Program-made: the position numbers and the translations under genes
Notes under the pieces: model-generated
What the model saw: only the letters and a program-made list of their open reading frames with translations
The model's database searches: none
Told to the model about the DNA's origin: nothing
Part shown: positions 28,495 through 36,805 of the stretch, in pieces
Layout: the number at the start of each line of letters is the position of its first letter
Numbering within the stretch: the first letter of the stretch is position 1
From: CAWACP01 sp963780655
Lineage (GTDB): Bacteria; Acidobacteriota; Terriglobia; Bryobacterales; Bryobacteraceae
DNA length: 64,000 nt
NCBI GenBank assembly: GCA_963780655.1
Contig: CAWACP010000001.1
Coordinates: forward strand, 1-64,000
Direction of reading: 5' to 3'

Positions 28495-29511
28495 TTGCCA
28501 ACCATTGAGGAAGTAGCAAAACGCGCGGGGGTCGGCATCGCTACCGTTTCCCGAACCCTCCATAACAGCCCGCGCGTAAGCCCCGAGACCGCCGCGCGTG
28601 TCCGCCGCGTCATGGACGAGCTTGGATATCGTCCCAATACGCACGCGCAGTCTCTGGTTTCCGGCCGAAGCCGCATGTTCGGCCTCGTGGTTTCCGATAT
28701 CACGAACCCATTCTTCCCCGAGCTGGTCAGAGGATTTCAGGATCTGGCGCTGCAAAACGGTTACGACGTGCTGGTAGCTTCCACCAATTACGACACCGCG
28801 CGTATGGCCCAGTCCGTTGGGCGGATGATCGGGCGAAAAGTGGATGGCGTGGCCATTATGACCTCGGAAATCGACACCGGGCTCATCGACCAGCTTTCCA
28901 GCCGTGACGTACCGCTCGTTTTTCTCGACGTCGGGAAAGTCGCCATGGGAGTGAGTAACATCAAAGTCAATTACGCGCACGGCGTTACCGAGGCGGTGAA
29001 TCACCTGCTCTCGCTTGGCCACAGCCGCATCGCTTTCATCAGCGGACCGTCAAACCTGAAATCGGCTCGTCTGCGCCGCACCACATTTCTGCGTTGCCTG
29101 CGCAGCCACGGCATTATGGATCGCCTGGTGGAGGAATCGAACCACAAGGTGGACGGTGGGGTCCGCGCTATCGCGAACCTGCTGGACCGTCCGGGGCCGC
29201 CTACCGCCGTGCTGGCGTCCAATGACCTGACGGCGATCGGGGTGCTCAGGGGGATTCGCCAGGCCGGGCTCCGCGTTCCGGAGGATATCTCCGTGGTCGG
29301 ATTCGATGACATTCACATGGCGCAGTTCACTGAGCCGCCGCTGACTACCGTCCGCCTCGCGCGAGAGCAATTGGCCGATCTCGCGGTTCGCGCGCTTCTG
29401 GCTTCCATGGGCGGCCGCAGGAAAGGCTGCCAACTGCGCATGAGCACTTCGCTCGTGATTCGTGAATCCACCGCTAGAGTGCGCCAGTCGGTGGCCAGCC
29501 GCGCCGTCTGA
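28495..29511 (+). CDS. LacI-family transcriptional regulator
   Basis: A 338-residue repressor. It starts at TTG (28495), required to keep the family N-terminus PTIEEVAKRAGVGIATVSRTL, the LacI helix-turn-helix (about 2-22), followed by the hinge YRPNTHAQSL. The periplasmic-binding-like core reads FGLVVSDITNPFFPELVRGF, then VDGVAIMTSE, IAFISGPSNLKSARLRRTTF, AVLASNDLTAIGVLRG and ISVVGFDDIHMAQFTEPPLTTVR. All ligand-core landmarks are present. It stands alone after a terminator. Two tandem LacI-type palindromes upstream of the TonB receptor at 32162 are obvious candidate targets, so the inducer may be the receptor's sugar substrate. Confidence 0.93.
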   Translation: MPTIEEVAKRAGVGIATVSRTLHNSPRVSPETAARVRRVMDELGYRPNTHAQSLVSGRSRMFGLVVSDITNPFFPELVRGFQDLALQNGYDVLVASTNYDTARMAQSVGRMIGRKVDGVAIMTSEIDTGLIDQLSSRDVPLVFLDVGKVAMGVSNIKVNYAHGVTEAVNHLLSLGHSRIAFISGPSNLKSARLRRTTFLRCLRSHGIMDRLVEESNHKVDGGVRAIANLLDRPGPPTAVLASNDLTAIGVLRGIRQAGLRVPEDISVVGFDDIHMAQFTEPPLTTVRLAREQLADLAVRALLASMGGRRKGCQLRMSTSLVIRESTARVRQSVASRAV

Positions 29512-29514
29512 GAA

Positions 29515-29550
29515 CAGTAGAGTAGGCTTTAGCCTGCGCCTTTACTTCTT
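29515..29550. repeat. Dispersed palindrome CAGTAGAGTAGGCTTTAGCCTGC
   Basis: AGGCT-TT-AGCCT core preceded by CAGTAGAGT and followed by GCGCCTTTACTTCTT. The same flanks recur at 35686 and 43417. It lies in the gap after the LacI gene. Confidence 0.75.
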
Positions 29551-29609
29551 CCCGCTTGTACCCGCTCGACAAACGATATATCGTTGGCACAGACAGAAAG
29601 AGGGATAGC

Positions 29610-30722
29610 GTGCGCCGAAGGACTCTCCTCGGATTGACCGCTCTCGGTCTGGCCGAACGCCTTGCCTGCGCCACCGGGGCGGAGTCGCTTGCGGAGCGTC
29701 CCAGAGTCGTCCTGGTTACGCTCGGCGGAATCCGACGCGAGGAGAGCTTCTCCGAAGAAGGCGCGGCCAATATCCCGCACCTTGCCGGAGACCTTCTCGA
29801 TCGCGGCGTTTTCTACCCTTTTACCTGGAACGAGGGAACCACCGCGCACTTCAACACGATCGCCAGTATTCTCACGGGAGTTTGGCAGCACGTCGACGAC
29901 TGGGGCAGGGATCGCCCGGCCAATCCTTCGTTGCTCCAGTATCTCCGGCAACAGTGGAATGCGCCACCCTCCGCGACGTGGGTAGTTACAAGTAACAAGG
30001 CCGTGACCGCCAATATTGGAGTCGGAGCCAACGTCGTCCTCGCCAAGCAGTTGCTGGTGGAATCCGTTGAGCGAATCATCATGGGGCGCAGTCCGCACCC
30101 CCGACTCGACCGCGAGTTACTGCTGGACGAGCTGACCACCGTCATGCAGGACGATTATGAACGCATCGGCTGGAGTGTGCCGTCGCGGTCTTCCATAATG
30201 GAGCCGGAACTGAAGAAGGCTTTCCTGAGCGCGCTCGCGAAGTTCATCAACGGCCCGGAGAGTCCCGCAAGCGGCGACGAGCTGACCTGGTTCGTTGCCG
30301 CCGAGGTACTGCGGCGGGTGTCGCCCGGCATTCTGGTTGTTAATTTCTCCGATGTAGAAGTAGCTCACTCCGGCACTTACTCGCTGCACTTATCCGGTAT
30401 TCGCCGCAACGACACGCTGGTGCATCGTTTGTGGGAGTTCCTGCAGACGCTGCCCGCTTATCGCGACCACGTGACTATGGTGGTCATGCCCGAGTTCGGG
30501 CGCGACCCTGACGGGTCCGGCACTAACGGCTTCTTCAACCATCGCAGCAATGGCAGCTCCTGCCGCCTCACCTGGGCGCTGGTCCTCGGCGCGGCCGTGC
30601 GCAAGCCGGCAATCGTGCAGAAGGAAGTACGCCAGATCGATTTCGCGCCGTCGCTGGGCGCCTTTCTGGGCGTGAACTGCTCCGGCGCAGCGGGGCGCGT
30701 CCTGACCGAGTTTGGGGGATGA
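29610..30722 (+). CDS. Tat-exported alkaline-phosphatase-superfamily protein (cassette copy 2, gene A)
   Basis: Paralogue of 24409-25554. I start at the GTG at 29610 (AAAGAGGG just upstream), giving a leader RRRTLLGLTALGLAERLA; the frame continues back to 29556 without a better signal. The core reads VVLVTLGGIRREESF, ANIPHLAGDLLDRGVFY, GTTAHFNTIASILTGVW, LVVNFSDVEVAHSGTYSLHLSGIRRND, MVVMPEFGRDPDGSG and NGFFNHRSNGSSCRLTW. The spacing of the putative metal-binding segments (DVEVAH, EFGRD, FNHR) matches copy 1, and again the N-terminal nucleophile region is a GGxRxxE motif rather than a sulfatase or phosphatase consensus. This is clear protein-level homology but not a recent duplication. It is followed 3 bp later by its gene B. 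Confidence 0.78.
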   Translation: MRRRTLLGLTALGLAERLACATGAESLAERPRVVLVTLGGIRREESFSEEGAANIPHLAGDLLDRGVFYPFTWNEGTTAHFNTIASILTGVWQHVDDWGRDRPANPSLLQYLRQQWNAPPSATWVVTSNKAVTANIGVGANVVLAKQLLVESVERIIMGRSPHPRLDRELLLDELTTVMQDDYERIGWSVPSRSSIMEPELKKAFLSALAKFINGPESPASGDELTWFVAAEVLRRVSPGILVVNFSDVEVAHSGTYSLHLSGIRRNDTLVHRLWEFLQTLPAYRDHVTMVVMPEFGRDPDGSGTNGFFNHRSNGSSCRLTWALVLGAAVRKPAIVQKEVRQIDFAPSLGAFLGVNCSGAAGRVLTEFGG

Positions 30723-30725
30723 ATC

Positions 30726-31943
30726 GTGGCCACCCCTGTCAGCTCGGCTTTGTTGGCTCGGCTCCCGCGGACGTTCGTCCCTGCGCTCAACGAACAAATC
30801 CACCGCTGGGACCTGCTGTTTCCCGCCGAGCGGCGCACCATCAGCGCCCAGATGGACTGGCTCGCGCGATTACCTCAGGCCGATTTCCACGCCCTTTTCC
30901 AGCCCATCCTGGCCGTCGAGGAACGCATGGCGCTCTCGTCTCGCCTCAACGCCGACCGGCTTTCCATCGTTGACACGGGCATTCTGGTCCGTTCGCCGTG
31001 GTATCCGCAATGGCGGGCCGAGACTGAGAAGGTATTCGCGGCCATCGATGGCAGCTTTCGAGCGGAAGGGCGCGTCACCCGGCGCAACAGGTTGGTGGTG
31101 TGCGTCATGCCCGCCGGCGTTCCGGCCCGCTCCGGTCCTGTCTGGCCGCGGCTGGAGAAACAAGGCATGTGGTTCCCGCTCGAAACCTCATTCGGCGATA
31201 TGCTGCCAGGCCTGTTCCGGGCAGTGGCGGAACGCAGCACGGCGCCTGATCTCGAACCCGTCGAACGCACCTGGGCGCTGGAATATGATGCGCAGCTTTG
31301 TGCAACGCGCCTCGGCGGGCGCACTGTCGCGCTGTCGTTCGATGAGCTTGGCCCCCTTCGGCGCGAGTTTCTGATCCGGCTGAACGCCATCGACCGGAAT
31401 CTGCAGACAGTCGACCGCACCTACGATGAGTTGAGGCGCCTGGATCTCGGCCCGAGTCTGGAACAGCGATTTGGCCCTGAGGTGAGCGAATTTATCAGGA
31501 CGCTGTTTCTCAGCGGAAACGGCGCGCTGCTGTTTGGCAATTCCTTCGTTCAGTGGGGCGCGTCGGAGGCATTGCGCCGCGCCGCGCCGCAGGCGGCTTT
31601 CTGCCGCTTCGGGATACGGCCGAAGCTGAAACCGTTCAGCAGCGTCGTCCTGTTTGAAGACCAGCGCCGCGCCAATCCCGTGGCCGATGCGCCGGACCTC
31701 GAAGGCTCGTTCATTGACTCGCGGTTGCTGACCGAGTACGTTTACCTTTCGGCGGCGCGCGAATATGACAGTCCCGAGCGCCTGCTTGCGCTGTTCGCTG
31801 TTCCCACCGAGAAGCGCGTACTTGCCGTCGGGCCCTCCGCGGCGGTGGCTTCCATGATCGCCTGCGACCCACCTGTCGGGGGTTCTCAGTTCGCCGGCGC
31901 CGTCCTCTCATGGCTTGCGACGCCAGCCGCAAAAGTAACTTAG
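30726..31943 (+). CDS. Uncharacterised ~400-residue protein (cassette copy 2, gene B)
   Basis: Starts at GTG 30726, 3 bp after the AP-like stop. The 405 residues lack signal peptide or membrane segments. It is homologous to 25551-26765: ALNEQIHRWDLLFPAERRTISAQMDWLARLP near the N-terminus and NSFVQWGASEALRRAAPQAAFCRFGIR at about 280-305 are the best shared blocks; the middle (DRNLQTVDRTYDELRRLDLG) has diverged. No catalytic motif is recognised. Its downstream neighbour is not an FG-GAP gene, unlike copy 1; the operon ends and a LacI-type operator region follows. Confidence 0.76.
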   Translation: MATPVSSALLARLPRTFVPALNEQIHRWDLLFPAERRTISAQMDWLARLPQADFHALFQPILAVEERMALSSRLNADRLSIVDTGILVRSPWYPQWRAETEKVFAAIDGSFRAEGRVTRRNRLVVCVMPAGVPARSGPVWPRLEKQGMWFPLETSFGDMLPGLFRAVAERSTAPDLEPVERTWALEYDAQLCATRLGGRTVALSFDELGPLRREFLIRLNAIDRNLQTVDRTYDELRRLDLGPSLEQRFGPEVSEFIRTLFLSGNGALLFGNSFVQWGASEALRRAAPQAAFCRFGIRPKLKPFSSVVLFEDQRRANPVADAPDLEGSFIDSRLLTEYVYLSAAREYDSPERLLALFAVPTEKRVLAVGPSAAVASMIACDPPVGGSQFAGAVLSWLATPAAKVT

Positions 31944-31974
31944 CCCACTTACTCGCTAAGACAGTGTACGGCCC

Positions 31975-32000
31975 CAGTAGAGCAGGCTTTTAGTCTGCCA
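31975..32000. repeat. Dispersed palindrome, degenerate copy
   Basis: CAGTAGAGCAGGCTTTTAGTCTGCC; one mismatch in the stem. Lies between the second cassette and the TonB receptor promoter. Confidence 0.65.
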
Positions 32001-32064
32001 ACAAGTCTTCAGCGAAACACATGATCGGACTATTCCGAGTTACGCTGCCGTACACCAAAAACTC

Positions 32065-32091
32065 TTGATTACGGTTTGTAACGGATATAAA
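32065..32091 (+). promoter_or_regulatory. Candidate promoter of the second TonB receptor
   Basis: TTGATT (32065-32070) and TATAAA (32086-32091) are 15 bp apart, about 70 bp before the receptor ATG. The two LacI-type operators lie immediately downstream, where a bound repressor would block transcription. Spacing is short, so only moderate support. Confidence 0.4.
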
Positions 32092-32103
32092 CTAGGCCAT
32101 CCA

Positions 32104-32137
32104 TGGAAGCGTTTTCATTTAATGGAAAGCGTTTCCA
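32104..32137. promoter_or_regulatory. Two tandem LacI-family operators
   Basis: TGGAAGCGTTTTCA (32104-32117) and TGGAAAGCGTTTCCA (32123-32137) are palindromes with the central CG and AA/TT arms typical of LacI/GalR/CcpA-family sites. Their CG centres are 20 bp apart, about two helical turns, so two dimers could bind on the same DNA face. They lie between a candidate -10 and the receptor start. The LacI gene at 28495 is the obvious candidate. Confidence 0.7.
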
Positions 32138-32161
32138 CGCGTATGCTACTTGGGGGTGAAC

Positions 32162-35100
32162 ATGTTAGCTGGGGTACCATTGCAGGCGCGCGGGAGCACG
32201 CACAGGGGTCTCTGCCTGAACGTGTTGTTGCTTGCCTTGCTGTTTGCCAGCGTCTCCTTTGCCCAGCGCGATCTGGGTACAATTACCGGCAATGTAACCG
32301 ACCCGCAAGGGGCGGTTGTGCCAAATGTCAAAATCACAATCACCGAGGTTGCGACTGGTCTGAAGTACGAGGTCACCACTGGCGATAGCGGTGATTACAC
32401 ACGGCCGGCGCTCAAACCCGGGACTTACACCGTGGCCGCCGAAGCACAGGGCTTCCGCCGCGCCGAGCAGCAGAATGTAGTTATCGCCGGCGGCGACCGC
32501 GTGGGCGTGAACTTCACGCTGACTCTCGGCGATGTCAATCAGTCGGTTCAGGTATCGGCAGAGGCGCCGTTGCTGCAGACGGAAAGCACCACACTCGGCG
32601 CCACCCTGAATACGCAGGATGTCTCGGAATTGCCGCTCGGGGGCCAAAGGAACTTTGCTTATCTCGCCCGTTTGTCTCCGGGAGTGCTGACTGCCGAAAT
32701 GGGGGCGCGCGACGCGGGAGGCGGGGGCTTCTCGGCCAACGGCGTGCGCTCGAACGGACAGAATAACTTCCTGCTCAACGGGGTTGACAACAACGTCAAC
32801 GTGATTGATTTTCTGAACCAGACGTCGTACGTCGTCGGTCCCTCAGTGGAAGCCATCGGCGAGATGAACGTGCTGACCAACGGCTACAATGCCGAGTATG
32901 GCCGCGGGGCCGGCGGTGTTGTAAACGTCAGTCTGAAATCGGGCACCAACGCGATTCACGGCGTTCTTTTTGAGGATCTGCAGAACAAAGACCTGGACGC
33001 AAACCGCTGGGAGAACAACGTGTCCGGCACGCCGCGCGGTCCTTTCGTACAGAACCAGTTCGGCGCCGCGGTCGGCGGACCGATTATTAAGAACCGCACC
33101 TTTATCTTCGGCGATTACCAGGGTACCCGCATCGCCTCATCAGGCGGTATCATCGCGAGCCTCGGGAACGCGGGTTACTACACCATCCCGACGGCCGCCA
33201 TGAAGAACGGTGACTTCTCATCGCTGCTGCCGGTTCAGATCTACAATCCTTCCTCAACGCACGTGGTGAACGGCCAGACGGTCCGCGATCCGTTCCCGGG
33301 CAATATCATCCTGCCCAACCAGATGGATCCGGTGGCCCAGAAGATCATGGCGCTCTATCCGGCGACTAATCAGCCAATCAAGACCGGCGGCTTCCCGCAG
33401 AACGACTACTTCGTCGATACCCCGGGTTCCCTGAAAACGGACCAGGGCGACCTGCGCGTCGACCACCGCATGACCGACAAGGACAGCTTGTTCGGCACCC
33501 TGAGTTGGGCGGATACGAACAAAACGAGTGTGCCGCCACTTCCGGGCGCACTCGATGGAGCGACCTTCGCCGGCGTCCCGGAGATCGATCTGAGCCGCAA
33601 TGCGATGCTCAGCTGGACACGCGTCTGGAACCCCACCATCATCTCGGAAACACGTTTGGGCTTTACCCGGCTGGTAACGTCGCGCGTTCAGACCGCCAAC
33701 GCCAGCACCGACGAATTCAAGAACTTCGGGATTGGCGGCTACAATCCGTTCACTACGCTGAATGGCGGTTTGCCCCAGATTACGTTCAGCACCCAGAGCC
33801 AGGTGCAGTATCCCACCCAGACCTATAGCCAGATCGGCGCCAACGACTGGCTGCCGTCGAAGGAGTACAGCAACGTCTGGGACTTCATTCAGAATCTGGC
33901 CGTCACCCGAGGAAGCCATGCAATGAAGTTCGGCGGTGAAGTCCGGCAGATCCGCTTCCCCTTCTTCCAGGTGCCGTATCCGCACGGAGAGATGTACTTC
34001 ACGCAGAACGAAACGGCTAATCCGGCGCTGGGACTGAACAATACCTCGAGCGGCGACCAGATGGCATCATTCCTCCTCGGCGATGTCAACTGGGGCCAGA
34101 TTTCCACTACCAACTTCATCTCCTCCCAGAAGTGGGCCTACGCTTTCTATGGCCAGGACGACTGGAAAGTCACTCCGAAACTCACCGTCAGCCTCGGGCT
34201 GCGATACGAGCTGTTCTCGCCCATCAACGAGGGCTTTGGCCGTCAGTCGAACCTCAACTGGGACACCCTGACCCTCGATATCCCGAAGGGGCCGAACTGC
34301 AACACCCCGTTGCCCCCGAACTTCGCCACTGCGTTTCCGGAACTGAAGGTTTCTCGCTGTCAGATCTCCAGCTACCTGATCCCCTGGGACAAGACAGACT
34401 TCGGACCACGCCTGGGTCTCGCCTATAACTGGCGTGAGAAGACCGTGATCCGTCTCGGGTACGGTATCTTCTATGGCGGAGAGGAGAATCAGGGCGGCAA
34501 TCCGAACCGCGGCGAAGGCGTGCCGTTCAACGAATCGCCGATTCTGGACCGCTCAGCCACCGACAGTGTCTGGGCAACCAACCCGTTCTTCACCGGTGGG
34601 TTGCAGGCCGGCTACCCTGTGAATGTCTTCACGCTCCCGGCGCCCGTCAGCTTCCGCAGTCTCGCGCAGGACTTCCGGAATTCTCTGGTACACAAGTGGA
34701 ACGTTGCCGTGCAGCGGCAATTGCCGTGGCAAATGGCCCTCGAGGTTGCCTATGTCGGCAATCATCAGGCGCACGGATTGATCCAGCCGAACCAGAATGC
34801 GTGTCCGAATACGCCGTCCGCCACCGGCGTGAACTGCGTAGCCCTCGAACCCCATCCGGACCTTGGCGGCATATTCGGTACCGCCTCCTTCGGCTACGGC
34901 AACTACGCCGGAATGACCGCCAAACTCGAAAAACGGTTCAGCGCCGGGCTGACGTTCCTCAGCGCGTATACGTATGGGCATGCGCTTGCCGACACCGGCA
35001 CCACGCTGAGCGGCTCTTTGCCCACCATCGATCCGCTGAACTACAACAGCAGCTACGCCAGTGCCTCATGGGATATCCGCCACAACTTTACCACCAGCTT

Positions 35101-35623
35101 CTCCTACGACGTTCCTTTCGGCAGAGGGAAGACATACGGCGCCAATATGAACCGCGCCGTCAACGCGCTGGCGGGCAACTGGCAGATGAACGGCCTTCTC
35201 ACCCTCCATACCGGCCAGCCGTATTCGATCGGCGCCAACGGCTGCCAGGGACAATGGAACTTCTGTCGTCCCGATCTGTTGCCGGGCCAGAATCCCCAGT
35301 CGGCTCCGCCCGGCGGACGGACGCCAAACGAGTGGTTTAACGTGAACGCGCTTGCCGCGCCGGCTCCGCTTACTGGCGGCAATCTCGGCCTGATGAGCAA
35401 TACCACGCCGCCCACACGAACCCTGGACTTCTCATTGTTCAAGGACTTTGCCTTCACCGAACGTTGGCGGCTGCAGTTCCGTACGGAGGCCTTCAATATC
35501 ACCAACACCCCGCAGTTCAACGAGCCGGGCAACACGTTCGGCCAGTCGAACTTCGGTCAGATCACCAGCACCCAGACCGGCAGCGAGCGGCACATTCAGT
35601 TCGCCCTTCGCCTGCAGTTCTGA
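32162..35623 (+). CDS. Oar-like TonB-dependent outer-membrane receptor, LacI-controlled candidate
   Basis: About 1150 residues from the ATG at 32162, which has a GGGGGTG Shine-Dalgarno 5 bp upstream. A signal peptide (LLALLFASVSFAQ) leads into a carboxypeptidase-regulatory-like domain (ITGNVTDPQGAVVPNVKITI ... AEAQGFRRAEQ), plug (SELPLGGQRNFAYLARLSPGVL, GVDNNVNVIDFL, YGRGAGGVVNVSLKSGTN) and barrel, ending with the aromatic C-terminus ALRLQF. It is a different lineage from the receptor at 19279-22737. It is probably a single-gene transcript under LacI-type control with a hairpin terminator downstream. The substrate is unknown; LacI regulation suggests a sugar. Confidence 0.92.
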   Translation: MLAGVPLQARGSTHRGLCLNVLLLALLFASVSFAQRDLGTITGNVTDPQGAVVPNVKITITEVATGLKYEVTTGDSGDYTRPALKPGTYTVAAEAQGFRRAEQQNVVIAGGDRVGVNFTLTLGDVNQSVQVSAEAPLLQTESTTLGATLNTQDVSELPLGGQRNFAYLARLSPGVLTAEMGARDAGGGGFSANGVRSNGQNNFLLNGVDNNVNVIDFLNQTSYVVGPSVEAIGEMNVLTNGYNAEYGRGAGGVVNVSLKSGTNAIHGVLFEDLQNKDLDANRWENNVSGTPRGPFVQNQFGAAVGGPIIKNRTFIFGDYQGTRIASSGGIIASLGNAGYYTIPTAAMKNGDFSSLLPVQIYNPSSTHVVNGQTVRDPFPGNIILPNQMDPVAQKIMALYPATNQPIKTGGFPQNDYFVDTPGSLKTDQGDLRVDHRMTDKDSLFGTLSWADTNKTSVPPLPGALDGATFAGVPEIDLSRNAMLSWTRVWNPTIISETRLGFTRLVTSRVQTANASTDEFKNFGIGGYNPFTTLNGGLPQITFSTQSQVQYPTQTYSQIGANDWLPSKEYSNVWDFIQNLAVTRGSHAMKFGGEVRQIRFPFFQVPYPHGEMYFTQNETANPALGLNNTSSGDQMASFLLGDVNWGQISTTNFISSQKWAYAFYGQDDWKVTPKLTVSLGLRYELFSPINEGFGRQSNLNWDTLTLDIPKGPNCNTPLPPNFATAFPELKVSRCQISSYLIPWDKTDFGPRLGLAYNWREKTVIRLGYGIFYGGEENQGGNPNRGEGVPFNESPILDRSATDSVWATNPFFTGGLQAGYPVNVFTLPAPVSFRSLAQDFRNSLVHKWNVAVQRQLPWQMALEVAYVGNHQAHGLIQPNQNACPNTPSATGVNCVALEPHPDLGGIFGTASFGYGNYAGMTAKLEKRFSAGLTFLSAYTYGHALADTGTTLSGSLPTIDPLNYNSSYASASWDIRHNFTTSFSYDVPFGRGKTYGANMNRAVNALAGNWQMNGLLTLHTGQPYSIGANGCQGQWNFCRPDLLPGQNPQSAPPGGRTPNEWFNVNALAAPAPLTGGNLGLMSNTTPPTRTLDFSLFKDFAFTERWRLQFRTEAFNITNTPQFNEPGNTFGQSNFGQITSTQTGSERHIQFALRLQF

Positions 35624-35648
35624 ACTCGCGCATATAACGCGGTTTGCG

Positions 35649-35676
35649 GGCCCCCGTCTCCGTGGCGGGGGCCTTT
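35649..35676 (+). terminator. Stem-loop terminator after the TonB receptor
   Basis: GGCCCCCG (35649-35656) pairs perfectly with CGGGGGCC (35666-35673), loop 9 nt, followed by TTTGTT. A strong stem but a short T-run. Confidence 0.6.
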
Positions 35677-35685
35677 GTTCCGGAA

Positions 35686-35725
35686 GCAGTAGAGTAGGCT
35701 TCAGCCTGCGCACTTACTTTTTCAG
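35686..35725. repeat. Dispersed palindrome GCAGTAGAGTAGGCTTCAGCCTGCGC
   Basis: Same unit and flanks (CAGTAGAGT ... GCGCACTTACTTTTTCAG) as copies at 29515 and 43417, just after the receptor terminator. Confidence 0.75.
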
Positions 35726-35809
35726 CACCGTCTGAATTGAAGCGTACGCGAGGCCGCAACCGGCGCTCGGGTCAATCCCTTGTCTTTGCGAGGAACTACA
35801 ATACGAGTC

Positions 35810-36805
35810 GTGCGGTCGTTGTTTTTCTTTGGTCTTGCCGTATCCACCCTGGCGCAGTCGAGTGACGAGTTCCACGAAGGGCTTATAGCTCTTCAGAATA
35901 ATCAACCGTCCGAAGCGCGCCGGCATCTGGAACGGGCGTCCGAGTCGCAGCCTGACAATCCGAAAGTCTGGATCGCGCTCGCCCAGGCATGCTTCCGGAG
36001 CGATGACAAGGAGCCGGCAAAAGCAGCCGCGAACCGCGCGGAAGCGCTGGACGCCAACGATCCGGTAACGGAGCATGCCCTGGCTATTTTCTATTCCGAG
36101 ACCGGCGATGTGCCGGCCGCGGCAAAGTGGACCGAGGCCGCGCTCCAGCACGGCGACAACGCCGACGAGACGTTCACATTCAACCTGGGCCAGACGTTAT
36201 TGCGCCGCGGTGACTTCGCCGGCGCCCTCGGTCTTTTCGATGCCGCCCGGCAGCGCTTGCCCGGGAGCGCTCAGATCGAATTGGCATATGGAGTTTCCGC
36301 CTATGGCGAGCGCCGCTTCCGCGACGCGATCGCCTCTTTCCTGCGCGTGATCCAGATCGATCCCTCCGTGGAACAGCCGTACGTGTTCATCGGCAGAATC
36401 CTCGACCAGGCAGGCGACCTCATGCCGGAAGTCCTCAGCCGCTACGCCGCCTGGGAAAAGGCCGATCCAAACGGCTACCTTCCGTGCTTTCTGCACGCGA
36501 AAGCGCTGATCGCATCCTCCGGCGACGCGGCGGAAAGCGAGGCTGAGCTGCGCCGCTCCATTCGTCTGAACGACAAGTTCGCCGAGTCGCACCTGCAACT
36601 CGGCATCATTCTTATAAAGCGCCGTGCCTGGGAGGACGCCGCGGCGGAGCTCTCCCGCAGCATCGCGCTGAATCCGAAAGACCCGGTGGCGCACTTTCAG
36701 CTGGCGCGCGCGTATGATCGCCTGGGCAGGCACGAAGAGGCCGAGGCGGAACGCGCCGAGCACGAGCGGCTGACGAAATCCGATACGGAGTCGCCGGTCC
36801 GGTGA
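35810..36805 (+). CDS. Exported TPR-repeat protein
   Basis: I use the GTG at 35810, which gives a signal peptide (VRSLFFFGLAVSTLAQSS); the frame is open back to a TTG at 35780, and a GAGGAA lies between, so the start is uncertain. About 331 residues with roughly seven TPRs, such as SEARRHLERASESQPDNPKVWIALAQ, KAAANRAEALDANDPVTEHALA, DAIASFLRVIQIDPSVEQPYVFIG and DAAAELSRSIALNPKDPVAHFQLA. The stop overlaps the start of the large FG-GAP/TPR gene by GTGA, so the two are translationally coupled and probably work together at the cell surface. Confidence 0.82.
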   Translation: MRSLFFFGLAVSTLAQSSDEFHEGLIALQNNQPSEARRHLERASESQPDNPKVWIALAQACFRSDDKEPAKAAANRAEALDANDPVTEHALAIFYSETGDVPAAAKWTEAALQHGDNADETFTFNLGQTLLRRGDFAGALGLFDAARQRLPGSAQIELAYGVSAYGERRFRDAIASFLRVIQIDPSVEQPYVFIGRILDQAGDLMPEVLSRYAAWEKADPNGYLPCFLHAKALIASSGDAAESEAELRRSIRLNDKFAESHLQLGIILIKRRAWEDAAAELSRSIALNPKDPVAHFQLARAYDRLGRHEEAEAERAEHERLTKSDTESPVR

